Assembly: GCA_937996535.1 (NCBI GenBank)
Contig: CALKVF010000081.1
Location: 1-24,771 of the forward strand
From: an uncultured Novosphingobium sp.
GTDB taxonomy: Bacteria; Pseudomonadota; Alphaproteobacteria; Sphingomonadales; Sphingomonadaceae
Reading direction: 5' to 3'
Length of the DNA stretch: 24,771 nucleotides
Part shown: one piece after another, positions 16,174 through 24,699 of the stretch
Numbering within the stretch: the stretch's first letter is position 1
How the letters are laid out: the number at the start of each line of letters is the position of its first letter
The notes under the pieces: model-generated
The model's input: only the letters and a program-made list of their open reading frames with translations
Told to the model about the DNA's origin: nothing
Database searches by the model: none
Position numbers and translations under genes: made by a program

Positions 16174-18537
16174 TCACTCCCGAGTCTTAAGCGCTCTTAC
16201 CAGATCGAGCCGATCCGCGCTGCGCCGGATCAGCCAGGCGGTTGCCGCCGCCGCGAGCGCCACCACCAATACCCCGCGCGCCAGCGTTGCCGCGCTGACC
16301 GCCGCCGGGATCAGGAACAGGTCCGATGAAAAGCTCGCCGCGATATAGCGCGACATCGCTACCCCCAGCACCAGTCCCGGCCCCAGCGCCGCAAGCGCGA
16401 GCAGCGCCTGTTCGCCGAGCAGCACAAAAGCCGCCTCGCCCTTGCGAAAGCCCAGCACCCGCATCGAGGCCAGATCGCGCGCGCGTTCGGACAGGCTGAT
16501 CCGCGCGCCGGTATAGGTCACCCCCGCCACGATCAGCACCGCAAACAAGGTGTTGAACAGGGTAACGATCCCCATGTTCTGCGCCACGGTTTCCCGAATG
16601 CCGCGCACCGCCGCTGCCGCGACCGACACGCCGGCCACCATCGGCGTCTGCTTGAGCCGGGCATAGAGCGCGCCCGCTTGCGCCGGGTCGGTCATCAAAT
16701 AGGCGCCGCTCGCCACATTGCCTTCGCGCAGCCGCCGGGCTAGCGCGCCGCGCTCGATCACCACCGACGCGCCCAGCGGCACGTCGATCACCTGCACCAC
16801 CGGCAGGGTAAAGCGCTGGCGCTCGCCCTCGGTCACCGCAACGTTCAGCACGTCGCCCACAGCAAGCCCCAGCTTGCGTGCGATCTGGCTGGAGACGATC
16901 GCGCCTTCCTGCGGCGGCTCGATCACCGCATTGTCCAGCGTCACCATCCTCATCAGCGCCGCCCCGCGCGGCAGGCCCAGCAGCCCTTCGCGGGTGTGGT
17001 AGGGCCCATGCGAAAGATCGGCGGCCACGCTGCGATAGGTTTCGACCCGCTGCACCCCCGGCAGGCTGGCCAGTTCGCGCACCACCCCGGCATCGCGCGG
17101 TTCGGCAAAGGCCACGGCAATGTCGGCGCGCTGGCCGCGCTCAAAAGCCAGCGCGATCATCCGCTCGACATTGTCGGTCGAACTGGCCGAGGCAACATAG
17201 AGCGCCAACGCCATGGCGAGCCCCAGCGCGCTGGCAGCCGATCGCAAAGGCCGGCGCAGGAAGCCGCGCAGGATCATCCGGCTTGGCTCATCGGGCAGCA
17301 GCCGCACCAGCCGGTCCCCCAGGCCGCGCGCCGAATAGCGCGCCGGGGCGGGCGGGCGCATCGCCTCGGCCGGGGCCAGCCGCTGGGCCCGCCACACCGC
17401 GCCCGCCGCGCCGGCCAGCACCGCCAGCAGCGCCAGCCCGGCCGAGAGCAGATAGATATCGAGCCCGGCCACGAAGGTCAGGAACGGGAAGGTGAAGTAT
17501 TCCTGATACATCACCGCCATGCCATGCCCCATCCAGGTGCCCAGCCCCCACCCGGCCAGCACCCCGCCGACCGAGAGCAGCAGCGCCAGCGCGCCATAGT
17601 GGCGCAGGATCGCGCCGCCGCGATAGCCAAAGGCCTTGAGCAGCCCGATCACCTCGCGCTCGGTATCGACCAGCCGGGCCAGCAGGATATTGAGGAGGAA
17701 AGCCGCCACCCCGAGGAAAATCGGCGGGAGGATCCGCACCGTGGTCGCCAATTGCTCGATCTCGCTCGACAGGAACCGGTCCGACACTTGCAGGTCGCGG
17801 CCATAGGCCCCGCTCGGGCCATAGTGCGCGCTGGCATTGTCGATCCGGCGGATCGCTTCTTCCACCGGGGTGCCGGGCGCAAGGCGCACCAGCGCCTCGT
17901 TGAACCCGCCGCGCATGTCGAGCATCGCCGCCAGCGGCTCGCGCGCCATCCACAGGATGCCGAAGCGGCGATTGTCCGGGAAAATCTGCCCCGGCGCGAC
18001 CGCATAGACATATTCGGGCGAGAGCACCGTGCCGACCAGCCGCAGCTCGATCCGCTTGCCATGGACCAGCGCCGGAAGCCGGTCCCCCAGCGACAGCCGG
18101 GCGGCGCGCACGAAAGCCTCGCTCGCCACCACTTCATCGCCGCGCCCGGCCTGCGGCATCCGGCCCGAGCGCAGCACCAGCCGGTTGATCGCACCGGGAA
18201 GCGAATGCAGCCGGGCAGTGACGGGTTCGGCAATGCCCGGAATATCCAGCATCGCCGCCGCGCTGACCCGGCTCTCAAGCTGCGCCACGCCGGGCAGGCG
18301 GGCCAGATCGCGCGCCAGGCTATCGGGCGCGCGGCGCAGCGGCACCCAGGCATCGGCCAGGGCAAAGCGCGCGTAATAGGCATCGCGCGTGGCGGCGAGC
18401 GAACGCATCATGCCATAGGACATGACCACCATCCCCACCCCGGCGGCCATCACCAGCGCGATTGCCAGCGCCTGTCCGCGCAGCCGCCAGACATCGCGCA
18501 GCAGCTTGATCGTCAGCGGGGCCAGCCGCGCTACCAC
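16174..18537 (-). CDS. ABC transporter permease with two FtsX-like domains
   Basis: The 787-residue permease has the long YbbP-like layout. A first transmembrane helix (about residues 21-43) precedes a large periplasmic domain, then an FtsX core with several helices near residues 265-395. A second half begins MILRGFLRRPLRSAASALG, with its own periplasmic domain and a C-terminal FtsX core (ERARDLASMRVLGFRKGE onward). Related MacB-like and LolCDE systems use mechanical coupling to move substrates without carrying them across the inner membrane. The start is GTG 18537, overlapping the ATPase stop by 7 bases. The substrate is unknown; lipids, peptides or outer-membrane lipoproteins are possible by analogy only. 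Confidence 0.92.
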   Translation of the reverse strand: MVARLAPLTIKLLRDVWRLRGQALAIALVMAAGVGMVVMSYGMMRSLAATRDAYYARFALADAWVPLRRAPDSLARDLARLPGVAQLESRVSAAAMLDIPGIAEPVTARLHSLPGAINRLVLRSGRMPQAGRGDEVVASEAFVRAARLSLGDRLPALVHGKRIELRLVGTVLSPEYVYAVAPGQIFPDNRRFGILWMAREPLAAMLDMRGGFNEALVRLAPGTPVEEAIRRIDNASAHYGPSGAYGRDLQVSDRFLSSEIEQLATTVRILPPIFLGVAAFLLNILLARLVDTEREVIGLLKAFGYRGGAILRHYGALALLLSVGGVLAGWGLGTWMGHGMAVMYQEYFTFPFLTFVAGLDIYLLSAGLALLAVLAGAAGAVWRAQRLAPAEAMRPPAPARYSARGLGDRLVRLLPDEPSRMILRGFLRRPLRSAASALGLAMALALYVASASSTDNVERMIALAFERGQRADIAVAFAEPRDAGVVRELASLPGVQRVETYRSVAADLSHGPYHTREGLLGLPRGAALMRMVTLDNAVIEPPQEGAIVSSQIARKLGLAVGDVLNVAVTEGERQRFTLPVVQVIDVPLGASVVIERGALARRLREGNVASGAYLMTDPAQAGALYARLKQTPMVAGVSVAAAAVRGIRETVAQNMGIVTLFNTLFAVLIVAGVTYTGARISLSERARDLASMRVLGFRKGEAAFVLLGEQALLALAALGPGLVLGVAMSRYIAASFSSDLFLIPAAVSAATLARGVLVVALAAAATAWLIRRSADRLDLVRALKTRE

Positions 18538-19244
18538 GCCAGCTCGGTCGGGCTGCGGCGCAGATCATTGCGCGCATGGCTGGCAATCGCGCCATCGGCA
18601 AAGCGAATCACCTCGTCCGCCATGTCGGCGATCACTGCGTTGTGGGTGATGATGAACACCGTGGTCCCGACCTCGCGGTTGATCGTATCGAGCGCGGAAA
18701 GCACCCGGATCCCGGTCTTGCTGTCGAGCGCGCCGGTCGGCTCGTCGCACAGCAGCACTTCGGGGCGCTTGGCAATCGCGCGGGCGATGGCAACGCGCTG
18801 CTGTTCGCCGCCCGAAAGCTGGGCCGGGAAATGATCGAGCCGGTCCTCTAGCCCTACCAGCGCCAGCGCCTCTTCCGGGCGCATCGGATTTTCGGCGATG
18901 TCGGTGATCAGCTGCACGTTCTCGCGCGCGGTGAGCGAGGCGATGAGGTTGTAGAACTGGAACACGAACCCGATCGAGCGGCGGCGGTATTCGGTGAGCC
19001 CATCATCGTCGAGCCCGGTCAGTTCGAGCCCTTCGAACCAGGCCTCGCCCGCGCTGGCCCGGTCAAGACCGCCCAGAATGTTGAGCAAGGTCGACTTGCC
19101 CGAGCCCGACGGGCCCAGCAGCACCAGCATTTCGCCGGCGTGAACCTCAAGATCGACGCCGCGCAGCGCGTGGACCGCTGACGCGCCTTCGCCATAGGAC
19201 TTGGTGAGGCCGGTGGTGCGATAGAGAACCCGGCCCTCGGCCAT
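18531..19244 (-). CDS. ABC transporter ATP-binding protein (LolD/MacB class)
   Basis: The 237-residue ATPase shows Walker A GPSGSGKS (residues 44-51), Q-loop FVFQFYNL, signature LSGGEQQR (143-150) and Walker B VLLCDEPTGALD (163-174), then the H-loop His in FIITHN. GLDRASAGE after Walker A and the DEPTGALDS run are typical of the class that drives FtsX-fold permeases. I chose ATG 19244, which shares one base with the stop of the metallo-hydrolase gene (TGATG), giving tight coupling. It overlaps the permease by 7 bases. It supplies the ATPase for the permease and HlyD-type adaptor downstream. Confidence 0.95.
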   Translation of the reverse strand: MAEGRVLYRTTGLTKSYGEGASAVHALRGVDLEVHAGEMLVLLGPSGSGKSTLLNILGGLDRASAGEAWFEGLELTGLDDDGLTEYRRRSIGFVFQFYNLIASLTARENVQLITDIAENPMRPEEALALVGLEDRLDHFPAQLSGGEQQRVAIARAIAKRPEVLLCDEPTGALDSKTGIRVLSALDTINREVGTTVFIITHNAVIADMADEVIRFADGAIASHARNDLRRSPTELAW

Positions 19245-20848
19245 CAATGCTGACCCCGCCCTTTGTGTTCGCGGCGGAACCGGGTGTAGCTGTCGAGCAC
19301 CTTGCGCATTTCAGCAATCGCGCGCTCGCGCTCGCGCTGGTCGTCGATCCGCGACAGCTCGCGTTTGAGCCCGGTGACAAACTCGGCATAGCTGTTCTGC
19401 CAATCGTGCCCGAGCGCCGCGGTCAGATCGCTGCGCCCGGTCTTGAGCCGCCGCGCCGGAGCGCCGGGGGGCAAGGCATAGGTTTCTCCAATCTCAGGCG
19501 TGACGATCGCGGCGCCCGCCACCAGGGGCAAGGCCAGCGTGCGCAGCGCATCCAGCGCGCCCTGTTCGCCGTGAACCAGAAACAGGCTGCCCGCGATCGG
19601 GGCGCGGGCAGCGATCCAGCTCAGCAATTCGCCCTGATCGGCATGAGCCGAATAGCTGTCGATCCGGCGGATCGCGGCGCGCACGATCACGTCCTCGCCC
19701 GAAATCCGCACCCGGCCGGCGCCTTCGAGGATCACCCGCCCGAGCGAGCCCTGCGCCTGATAGCCGACGAACAGCACGGTCGATTCGCGGCGATGGAGGT
19801 TGTGGAGCAGGTGGTGGCGGATCCGCCCGGCCTCGCACATCCCCGATGCCGCCATGATAATCGCGCCCGATACCATGTTGAGCCGGATCGATTCCTGCAC
19901 GCTTTCGGTGAAGTGGAAGTTGGGGCAATTGAAGGTGCAATCGGGATCAACGTCTTCCAACTCGCCCGCGTGCTGTGCGAACACCCGCGTTGCCTGGCTG
20001 GCCAGCGGGCTGTCGATGAACACCGGCACGTCGGGGATCGCCTTGGTGCGGATCAGTTCGGCAATGTCGAGCAGCAGTTCCTGCGTGCGCTCAAGCGCGA
20101 AGGTCGGGATCACCAGATTGCCGCCGCGGGTTAGCGCGCCGCGAATTTCTGCCTCCAGCAGCTTGCGCCGCGCCGGGATGGTGATCGGTTCGCGCTCGCG
20201 GTCGCCATAGGTGCTTTCGCAGAGCACGTGGTCGAACCCGGCGGGGCCTTCGGGATCGGGATGGAAGGCCTTGTTTTCAGGTCCAAGATCGCCCGAACAC
20301 AGCACCCGGCTGCCGCCTGCCTCCAGTTCGGCCGAGGCCGAGCCCAGGATATGCCCGGCATTCCACAGCCGCGCGCGAAAGCCCGGGGCAGGCTCAAACC
20401 ATTCCTCCAGCGCAACCGGCGCGCATTGCCCCCAGGCGGCCAGCGCATCGGCCTCGGTATAGAGCGGGGTGAACTCTTCTTCCCCCGCCCGGTCGCGGCG
20501 GCGGTTGCGGCGCTGGGTATCGGCTTCCTGGATCCGCCCTGCATCGGCCAGCATGTATTCGAGCAGGTCGGCGGTTGGCTGGGTGCACCAGATCCGCCCG
20601 GTAAAGCCTTCGGCCACCAGCCGCGGCAGCAATCCCGAATGGTCGATGTGGGCATGGGTCAGGATCACCGCATCGACCTTGCGCGGGTCGAAACCAAAGG
20701 CCCCGGCATTGAGCCCTTCGAGCGTGCGCGAGCCCTGAAACAGCCCGCAATCGACCAGCACCCGGCTGCCCCCGCAGACAAATTCGTGGCAGGAACCGGT
20801 CACGGTCCGGGCGGCGCCGTGCAGGGTCAGCGTCAGATCCTTGGTCAT
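19244..20848 (-). CDS. MBL-fold beta-CASP metallo-hydrolase (predicted RNA-specific)
   Basis: The 534-residue protein has the metal-binding motifs of the metallo-beta-lactamase fold: HAHIDH (residues 65-70), GHILGS (165-170) and SGDLG (185-189). An acidic Glu in CESTYGD follows, then beta-CASP motifs ASGMCEAGR (334-342) and SAHAD (400-404). This is the arrangement of CPSF73-, RNase J- and Ysh1-like RNA nucleases, so nuclease activity on RNA is likely but not shown. The start is ATG 20848; GGAGGA lies 16 bases upstream, unusually far, and a TTG at 20884 would be the alternative. It heads the ABC exporter set, and its position there is the unusual point. Confidence 0.92.
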   Translation of the reverse strand: MTKDLTLTLHGAARTVTGSCHEFVCGGSRVLVDCGLFQGSRTLEGLNAGAFGFDPRKVDAVILTHAHIDHSGLLPRLVAEGFTGRIWCTQPTADLLEYMLADAGRIQEADTQRRNRRRDRAGEEEFTPLYTEADALAAWGQCAPVALEEWFEPAPGFRARLWNAGHILGSASAELEAGGSRVLCSGDLGPENKAFHPDPEGPAGFDHVLCESTYGDREREPITIPARRKLLEAEIRGALTRGGNLVIPTFALERTQELLLDIAELIRTKAIPDVPVFIDSPLASQATRVFAQHAGELEDVDPDCTFNCPNFHFTESVQESIRLNMVSGAIIMAASGMCEAGRIRHHLLHNLHRRESTVLFVGYQAQGSLGRVILEGAGRVRISGEDVIVRAAIRRIDSYSAHADQGELLSWIAARAPIAGSLFLVHGEQGALDALRTLALPLVAGAAIVTPEIGETYALPPGAPARRLKTGRSDLTAALGHDWQNSYAEFVTGLKRELSRIDDQRERERAIAEMRKVLDSYTRFRREHKGRGQH

Positions 20849-20950
20849 GGCGAAGAGACTGTTCCTCCAAATCGAGTCTGGCAAGCGCGCGCTCTACTTG
20901 AAGCCTCTGCCCTGCCTGCGCCATGATAGGGATCAAAGGAGCCTTCCGTG

Positions 20951-22393
20951 ATGACCATCTCTCCGCTGCTGCGTCAGGCCTGCTATATCAACGGCGAATG
21001 GACTTTGGCCGATGATGGCCGCACCCTGGCCGTTACCGACAAGGCGAGCGGTGAGGTGCTGGGCATGGTGCCAGATTGCGGGGCGGCCGAAACCCGCCGC
21101 GCGATTGCGGCGGCCCAGGCTGCCTTCCCCGCCTGGCGCGCACTGACCGCCAAGGAGCGCAGCCAGATCCTGCGCCGCTGGTTCGACCTGATGATCGCCC
21201 ATCAGGAGGACCTGGCCCGCCTGCTGACCCGCGAACAGGGCAAGAACCTGGCCGAAAGCCGGGGCGAGATCGCCTATGGCGCCAGTTTCATCGAATGGTT
21301 CGCCGAAGAGGGCAAGCGGCTCTACGGCGATGTCATCCCCGGCCACATGGCCGACAAGCGGATCATGGTCCTGCGCCAGCCGATCGGGGTGGCCGCCGCG
21401 ATCACCCCGTGGAACTTCCCCAATGCGATGATCACCCGCAAGGCCGGCCCGGCGCTGGCCGCAGGCTGCCCGATCGTGGTCAAGCCCGCGAGCCAAACCC
21501 CCTATTCGGCGCTGGCGCTGGCGGTGCTGGCCGAACAGGCGGGCATTCCCAAGGGGGTGTTCAATGTCGTCACCGGCAGCGCCGGCGCGATCGGCGGGGA
21601 AATGACCGCCAACCCGCTGGTGCGCAAACTCTCGTTCACCGGCTCGACCGAGATCGGCCGCCTGCTAATGCGCCAGAGCGCCGACACCATCAAGAAGCTC
21701 AGCCTGGAACTGGGCGGCAATGCGCCCTTCATCGTGTTCGACGATGCCGATGTCGATGCGGCTGTGGCGGGCGCAATCGCCAGCAAGTATCGCAATTCGG
21801 GTCAAACCTGCGTGTGCACCAACCGGTTCTACGTCCAGGCCGGGGTCCACGATGAATTCGTCACCAAGCTCGCGGCGGCAGCCAGCGCGCTCAAGGTTGG
21901 CAACGGGCTGGAAGACGGCACCCAGCAGGGCCCGCTGATTGACGAGCGCGCGGTGGCCAAGGTCGAAAGCCACATCGCCGATGCCCTGGCCAAGGGCGCG
22001 CGGCTGGTCACCGGGGGGCAGCCCCACGCGCTGGGCGGCACCTTCTTCGAGCCGACCGTGCTCGCCGGGGTCAGCCAGGACATGGCCGTGGCCCATGAGG
22101 AAACCTTCGGCCCGCTCGCCCCGGTGATCCGCTTCGACACCGAGGAGCAGGCTATTGCGATGGCCAACGACAGCGAGTTCGGTCTTGCCAGCTATTTCTA
22201 TTCGACCAACCTCAGCCGGGTCTGGCGGGTGGCCGAAGCGATCGAGAGCGGGATGGTCTGCGTCAATTCGGGAATCCTCTCGACCGAGGTCGCCCCGTTT
22301 GGCGGGGTCAAGCAATCGGGACTGGGGCGCGAGGGCTCGAAATACGGAATCGAGGACTACACCGAGTTGAAATATGTGTGCCTGACAGTCTGA
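20951..22393 (+). CDS. gabD: Succinate-semialdehyde dehydrogenase, NAD(P)-dependent
   Basis: This 480-residue aldehyde dehydrogenase has the general-base Glu in LELGGNAPF (Glu253) and the catalytic Cys in NSGQTCVC (Cys287). PWNFPNAM, FTGSTEIG and EETFGPLAPV provide other family motifs. Length and residue numbers agree with GabD, which oxidises succinate semialdehyde to succinate in the GABA shunt. Related dehydrogenases (glutarate semialdehyde, for example) cannot be excluded. AAAGGAG at 20935-20941 precedes both GTG 20948 and ATG 20951; I chose ATG. No gabT is in the window. It is divergent from the metallo-hydrolase gene (102 bp apart) and 152 bp ahead of pckG. Confidence 0.93.
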   Translation: MTISPLLRQACYINGEWTLADDGRTLAVTDKASGEVLGMVPDCGAAETRRAIAAAQAAFPAWRALTAKERSQILRRWFDLMIAHQEDLARLLTREQGKNLAESRGEIAYGASFIEWFAEEGKRLYGDVIPGHMADKRIMVLRQPIGVAAAITPWNFPNAMITRKAGPALAAGCPIVVKPASQTPYSALALAVLAEQAGIPKGVFNVVTGSAGAIGGEMTANPLVRKLSFTGSTEIGRLLMRQSADTIKKLSLELGGNAPFIVFDDADVDAAVAGAIASKYRNSGQTCVCTNRFYVQAGVHDEFVTKLAAAASALKVGNGLEDGTQQGPLIDERAVAKVESHIADALAKGARLVTGGQPHALGGTFFEPTVLAGVSQDMAVAHEETFGPLAPVIRFDTEEQAIAMANDSEFGLASYFYSTNLSRVWRVAEAIESGMVCVNSGILSTEVAPFGGVKQSGLGREGSKYGIEDYTELKYVCLTV

Positions 22394-22515
22394 TCCCGCG
22401 TCATTTTACATCAAAAAAGCACGGCTTTGCGCGGTGTTGACTGCGAAAACACAACTTCTTGTCGTAAAAATGCAGACTTCGCAGCGTCCATGATCTAGGG
22501 GCATCTGCGAATCCA

Positions 22516-22535
22516 CGCATACGTTTGCGCAAACG
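22516..22535. promoter_or_regulatory. overlapping palindromes, probable operator of pckG
   Basis: A perfect 14-bp palindrome CGTTTGCGCAAACG (22522-22535) ends at the first base of the GGAG ribosome binding site (22535-22538) and 10 bases before the pckG start. It overlaps an imperfect palindrome CGCATACGTTTGCG (22516-22529, one mismatched pair). Both have a central CpG and A/C-rich arms as in LacI-family operators such as PurR, whose consensus ACGCAAACGTTTGCGT is close to this. A repressor could thus block pckG. No LacI-family gene is in the window. Confidence 0.55.
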
Positions 22536-22545
22536 GAGACCTTAG

Positions 22546-24375
22546 ATGCCCGATACCGCTTCCGCCGCCGCCCCGACCAATCACGCCGGGCTCGTCGCAT
22601 GGGTAGCGGAAATGGCGGCACTGACCCGTCCCGCGGACGTGGTGTGGTGCGATGGCTCGCAGGCCGAATGGGATCGCCTGACCCAGCAGCTGGTCGATGC
22701 CGGCACGCTGGTCCGGCTTGATCCGGCCAAGCGCCCCAACAGCTTCTACGCTCGTTCGGACGCCAGCGACGTGGCCCGTGTCGAAGGCCGCACCTTCATC
22801 TGCTCCGAGCGTGAAGAAGACGCCGGCCCGACCAACAACTGGCGCGATCCGGCCGAAACCCGCGCGACCATGAACAAGCTGTTCGACGGCTGCATGGCCG
22901 GCCGCACGATGTATGTCGTGCCGTTCTGCATGGGCCCGCTCGGCAGCGAACATTCGGTCGTCGGCATCGAGCTGACCGACAGCCCCTATGTCGTGCTGTC
23001 GATGAAGATCATGACCCGCATGGGCAAGGGCGCGCTCGACATGCTGGGCGATGATGGCTTCTTCGTCCCCTGCCTCCACTCAGTCGGGATGCCGCTGGCC
23101 GATGGCCAGGCCGATGTGCCGTGGCCGTGCAACGATGAAAAGTGGATCGTCCACTTCCCCGAAACCCGCGAAATCTGGTCCTATGGTTCGGGCTACGGCG
23201 GCAACGCCCTGCTCGGCAAGAAGTGCCTCGCGCTGCGCATCGCCAGCGTCATGGCGCGCGACGATGGCTGGCTGGCCGAACACATGCTGATCCTCAAGCT
23301 GACGGGTCCGCAGGGCAACACCCACTTCGTCACCGCCGCCTTCCCTTCGGCCTGCGGCAAGACCAACATGGCGATGCTCGAATCCGCGCTGCCGGGCTGG
23401 AAGGTCGAAACCGTGGGCGATGACATCGCCTGGATGCGCCTTGGCACCGATGGCCGGCTCTATGCGATCAACCCCGAAGCCGGGTTCTTCGGCGTGGCTC
23501 CGGGCACCGGCCCCAACACCAACCGCAACGCGGTGGAAACGCTCCACTCGAACGCGATCTACACCAACACCGCGCTGACCGCCGATGGCGACGTGTGGTG
23601 GGAAGGTCTGACCAAGACCCCGCCCGCGAACATGACCGACTGGCAGGGCAAGCCCTTCGATCCCGCCAACGGCACCCCGGCTGCGCACCCCAATGCGCGC
23701 TTCACGGTTCCGGCCGAACAGTGCCCCTCGATCGCGCCCGAATGGGACAATCCGGCCGGTGTGCCGATCTCGGCGATCCTGTTCGGTGGCCGCCGCGCCA
23801 CGTCGGTGCCGCTGGTGGTCGAAAGCTTTGACTGGAACCACGGCGTCTATCTCGCCGCCAATGTCGCCTCGGAAGGCACCGCCGCCGCCGAAGGCAAGAT
23901 CGGTGCGCTGCGCCGCGATCCCTTCGCGATGCTGCCGTTCTGCGGCTATGACATGGGCCACTACATCGCCCACTGGATGGACGTTGCCGCCAAGGCCGCC
24001 AATGGCGGCGCGAGCCTGCCCAAGATCTTCCTGGTCAACTGGTTCCGCAAGGATGACGGCGGCAAGTTCCTGTGGCCGGGCTTTGGCGACAATGCCCGCG
24101 TGCTCAAGTGGGCGATCGAACGCTGCGAAGGCAGCGCCGAGGCGCAGGACAGCCTGATCGGCCGCATCCCGGTGTCGGGCGCGCTCGACCTGTCGGGCCT
24201 CGACATCAGCGAAGCGGCGATGAACACCCTGTTCGCGATCGATCCTGCCCAGTGGCAGGAAGAGGCCGCCGCCAACCGCACCGACCTTGCCCGTCTGGGC
24301 CGCATCCCGGCTGAGCTTGAAGCCCAGCAGGACGCGCTCGAAGCACGGATTGCTGCCGCCCTGCAGCCGGCCTGA
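22546..24375 (+). CDS. pckG: Phosphoenolpyruvate carboxykinase (GTP)
   Basis: The 609-residue enzyme converts oxaloacetate and GTP to PEP, CO2 and GDP, the first committed step of gluconeogenesis. It has the GTP-type kinase-1a loop FPSACGKTN (residues 266-274), with the hyper-reactive Cys270 of the R-loop and Lys272. The substrate region carries MGPLGSEHSVVGIELTDS, followed by YGSGYGGNALLGKKC, and the C-terminal guanine-binding part has RKDDGGKFLWPGFGDN. These exclude the unrelated ATP-type PckA. ATG 22546 has GGAG at 22535-22538, six or seven bases upstream. The 152-bp leader carries the palindromes and a TTGACT (22437-22442) without a good -10. Regulation by carbon source is expected. Confidence 0.97.
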   Translation: MPDTASAAAPTNHAGLVAWVAEMAALTRPADVVWCDGSQAEWDRLTQQLVDAGTLVRLDPAKRPNSFYARSDASDVARVEGRTFICSEREEDAGPTNNWRDPAETRATMNKLFDGCMAGRTMYVVPFCMGPLGSEHSVVGIELTDSPYVVLSMKIMTRMGKGALDMLGDDGFFVPCLHSVGMPLADGQADVPWPCNDEKWIVHFPETREIWSYGSGYGGNALLGKKCLALRIASVMARDDGWLAEHMLILKLTGPQGNTHFVTAAFPSACGKTNMAMLESALPGWKVETVGDDIAWMRLGTDGRLYAINPEAGFFGVAPGTGPNTNRNAVETLHSNAIYTNTALTADGDVWWEGLTKTPPANMTDWQGKPFDPANGTPAAHPNARFTVPAEQCPSIAPEWDNPAGVPISAILFGGRRATSVPLVVESFDWNHGVYLAANVASEGTAAAEGKIGALRRDPFAMLPFCGYDMGHYIAHWMDVAAKAANGGASLPKIFLVNWFRKDDGGKFLWPGFGDNARVLKWAIERCEGSAEAQDSLIGRIPVSGALDLSGLDISEAAMNTLFAIDPAQWQEEAAANRTDLARLGRIPAELEAQQDALEARIAAALQPA

Positions 24376-24388
24376 TCGGGCCGGCGCA

Positions 24389-24436
24389 GGCGCGCGCCGC
24401 ACGCAATTTTCAATATTGGTCGCTGCGATTAATCGC
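24389..24436. repeat. short perfect palindromes after pckG
   Basis: Two perfect palindromes lie between the convergent pckG and lipoprotein genes: GGCGCGCGCC (24389-24398) and GCGATTAATCGC (24425-24436). The first is followed by CAATTTTC, so it could serve as a weak transcription end for pckG. The second is close to the stop of the lipoprotein gene and may serve the other strand. Neither forms a classical hairpin with a T-run. Confidence 0.3.
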
Positions 24437-24441
24437 CGCGC

Positions 24442-24651
24442 TTAGTCGTCGTGGCCGCGTTCTTCGGCCTTGCGCTCGCGGCGCCCGCGATTGCGGTCGG
24501 CTTCGTCCTGGCTGGTGGTCAGAACGTCGACCGTCTTGCTGGCAACCTTGATCGGCGCGGTGATCGCAGTGGTCACGATCTTGCCGACGCAGCCCGGCAG
24601 GACCAGGGCAGCCGGAGCCAGCACGACAAGGGTTCGGGCAACCATGCGCAT
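24442..24651 (-). CDS. Small lipoprotein of unknown function
   Basis: The 69-residue product has a lipoprotein signal peptide with lipobox LPGC (Cys21). A hydrophobic patch VGKIVTTAITAPIKVASKTV follows, then a strongly charged tail (EADRNRGRRERKAEERGHDD). A ribosome binding site AAGGAA lies five bases before ATG 24651, which supports a real gene. I do not recognise a named family; similar short lipoproteins with a TSQDEADRNRGR-type tail occur in sphingomonads, from memory only. It lies 48 bp after the 3' end of tRNA-Lys on the same strand, so it may be co-transcribed. An internal ATG at 24645 is a possible alternative. Confidence 0.75.
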   Translation of the reverse strand: MRMVARTLVVLAPAALVLPGCVGKIVTTAITAPIKVASKTVDVLTTSQDEADRNRGRRERKAEERGHDD

Positions 24652-24699
24652 AACAGTTCCTTGAACTTGCCGCGCCGCATCATCGGCGCCGGTCTGGTG

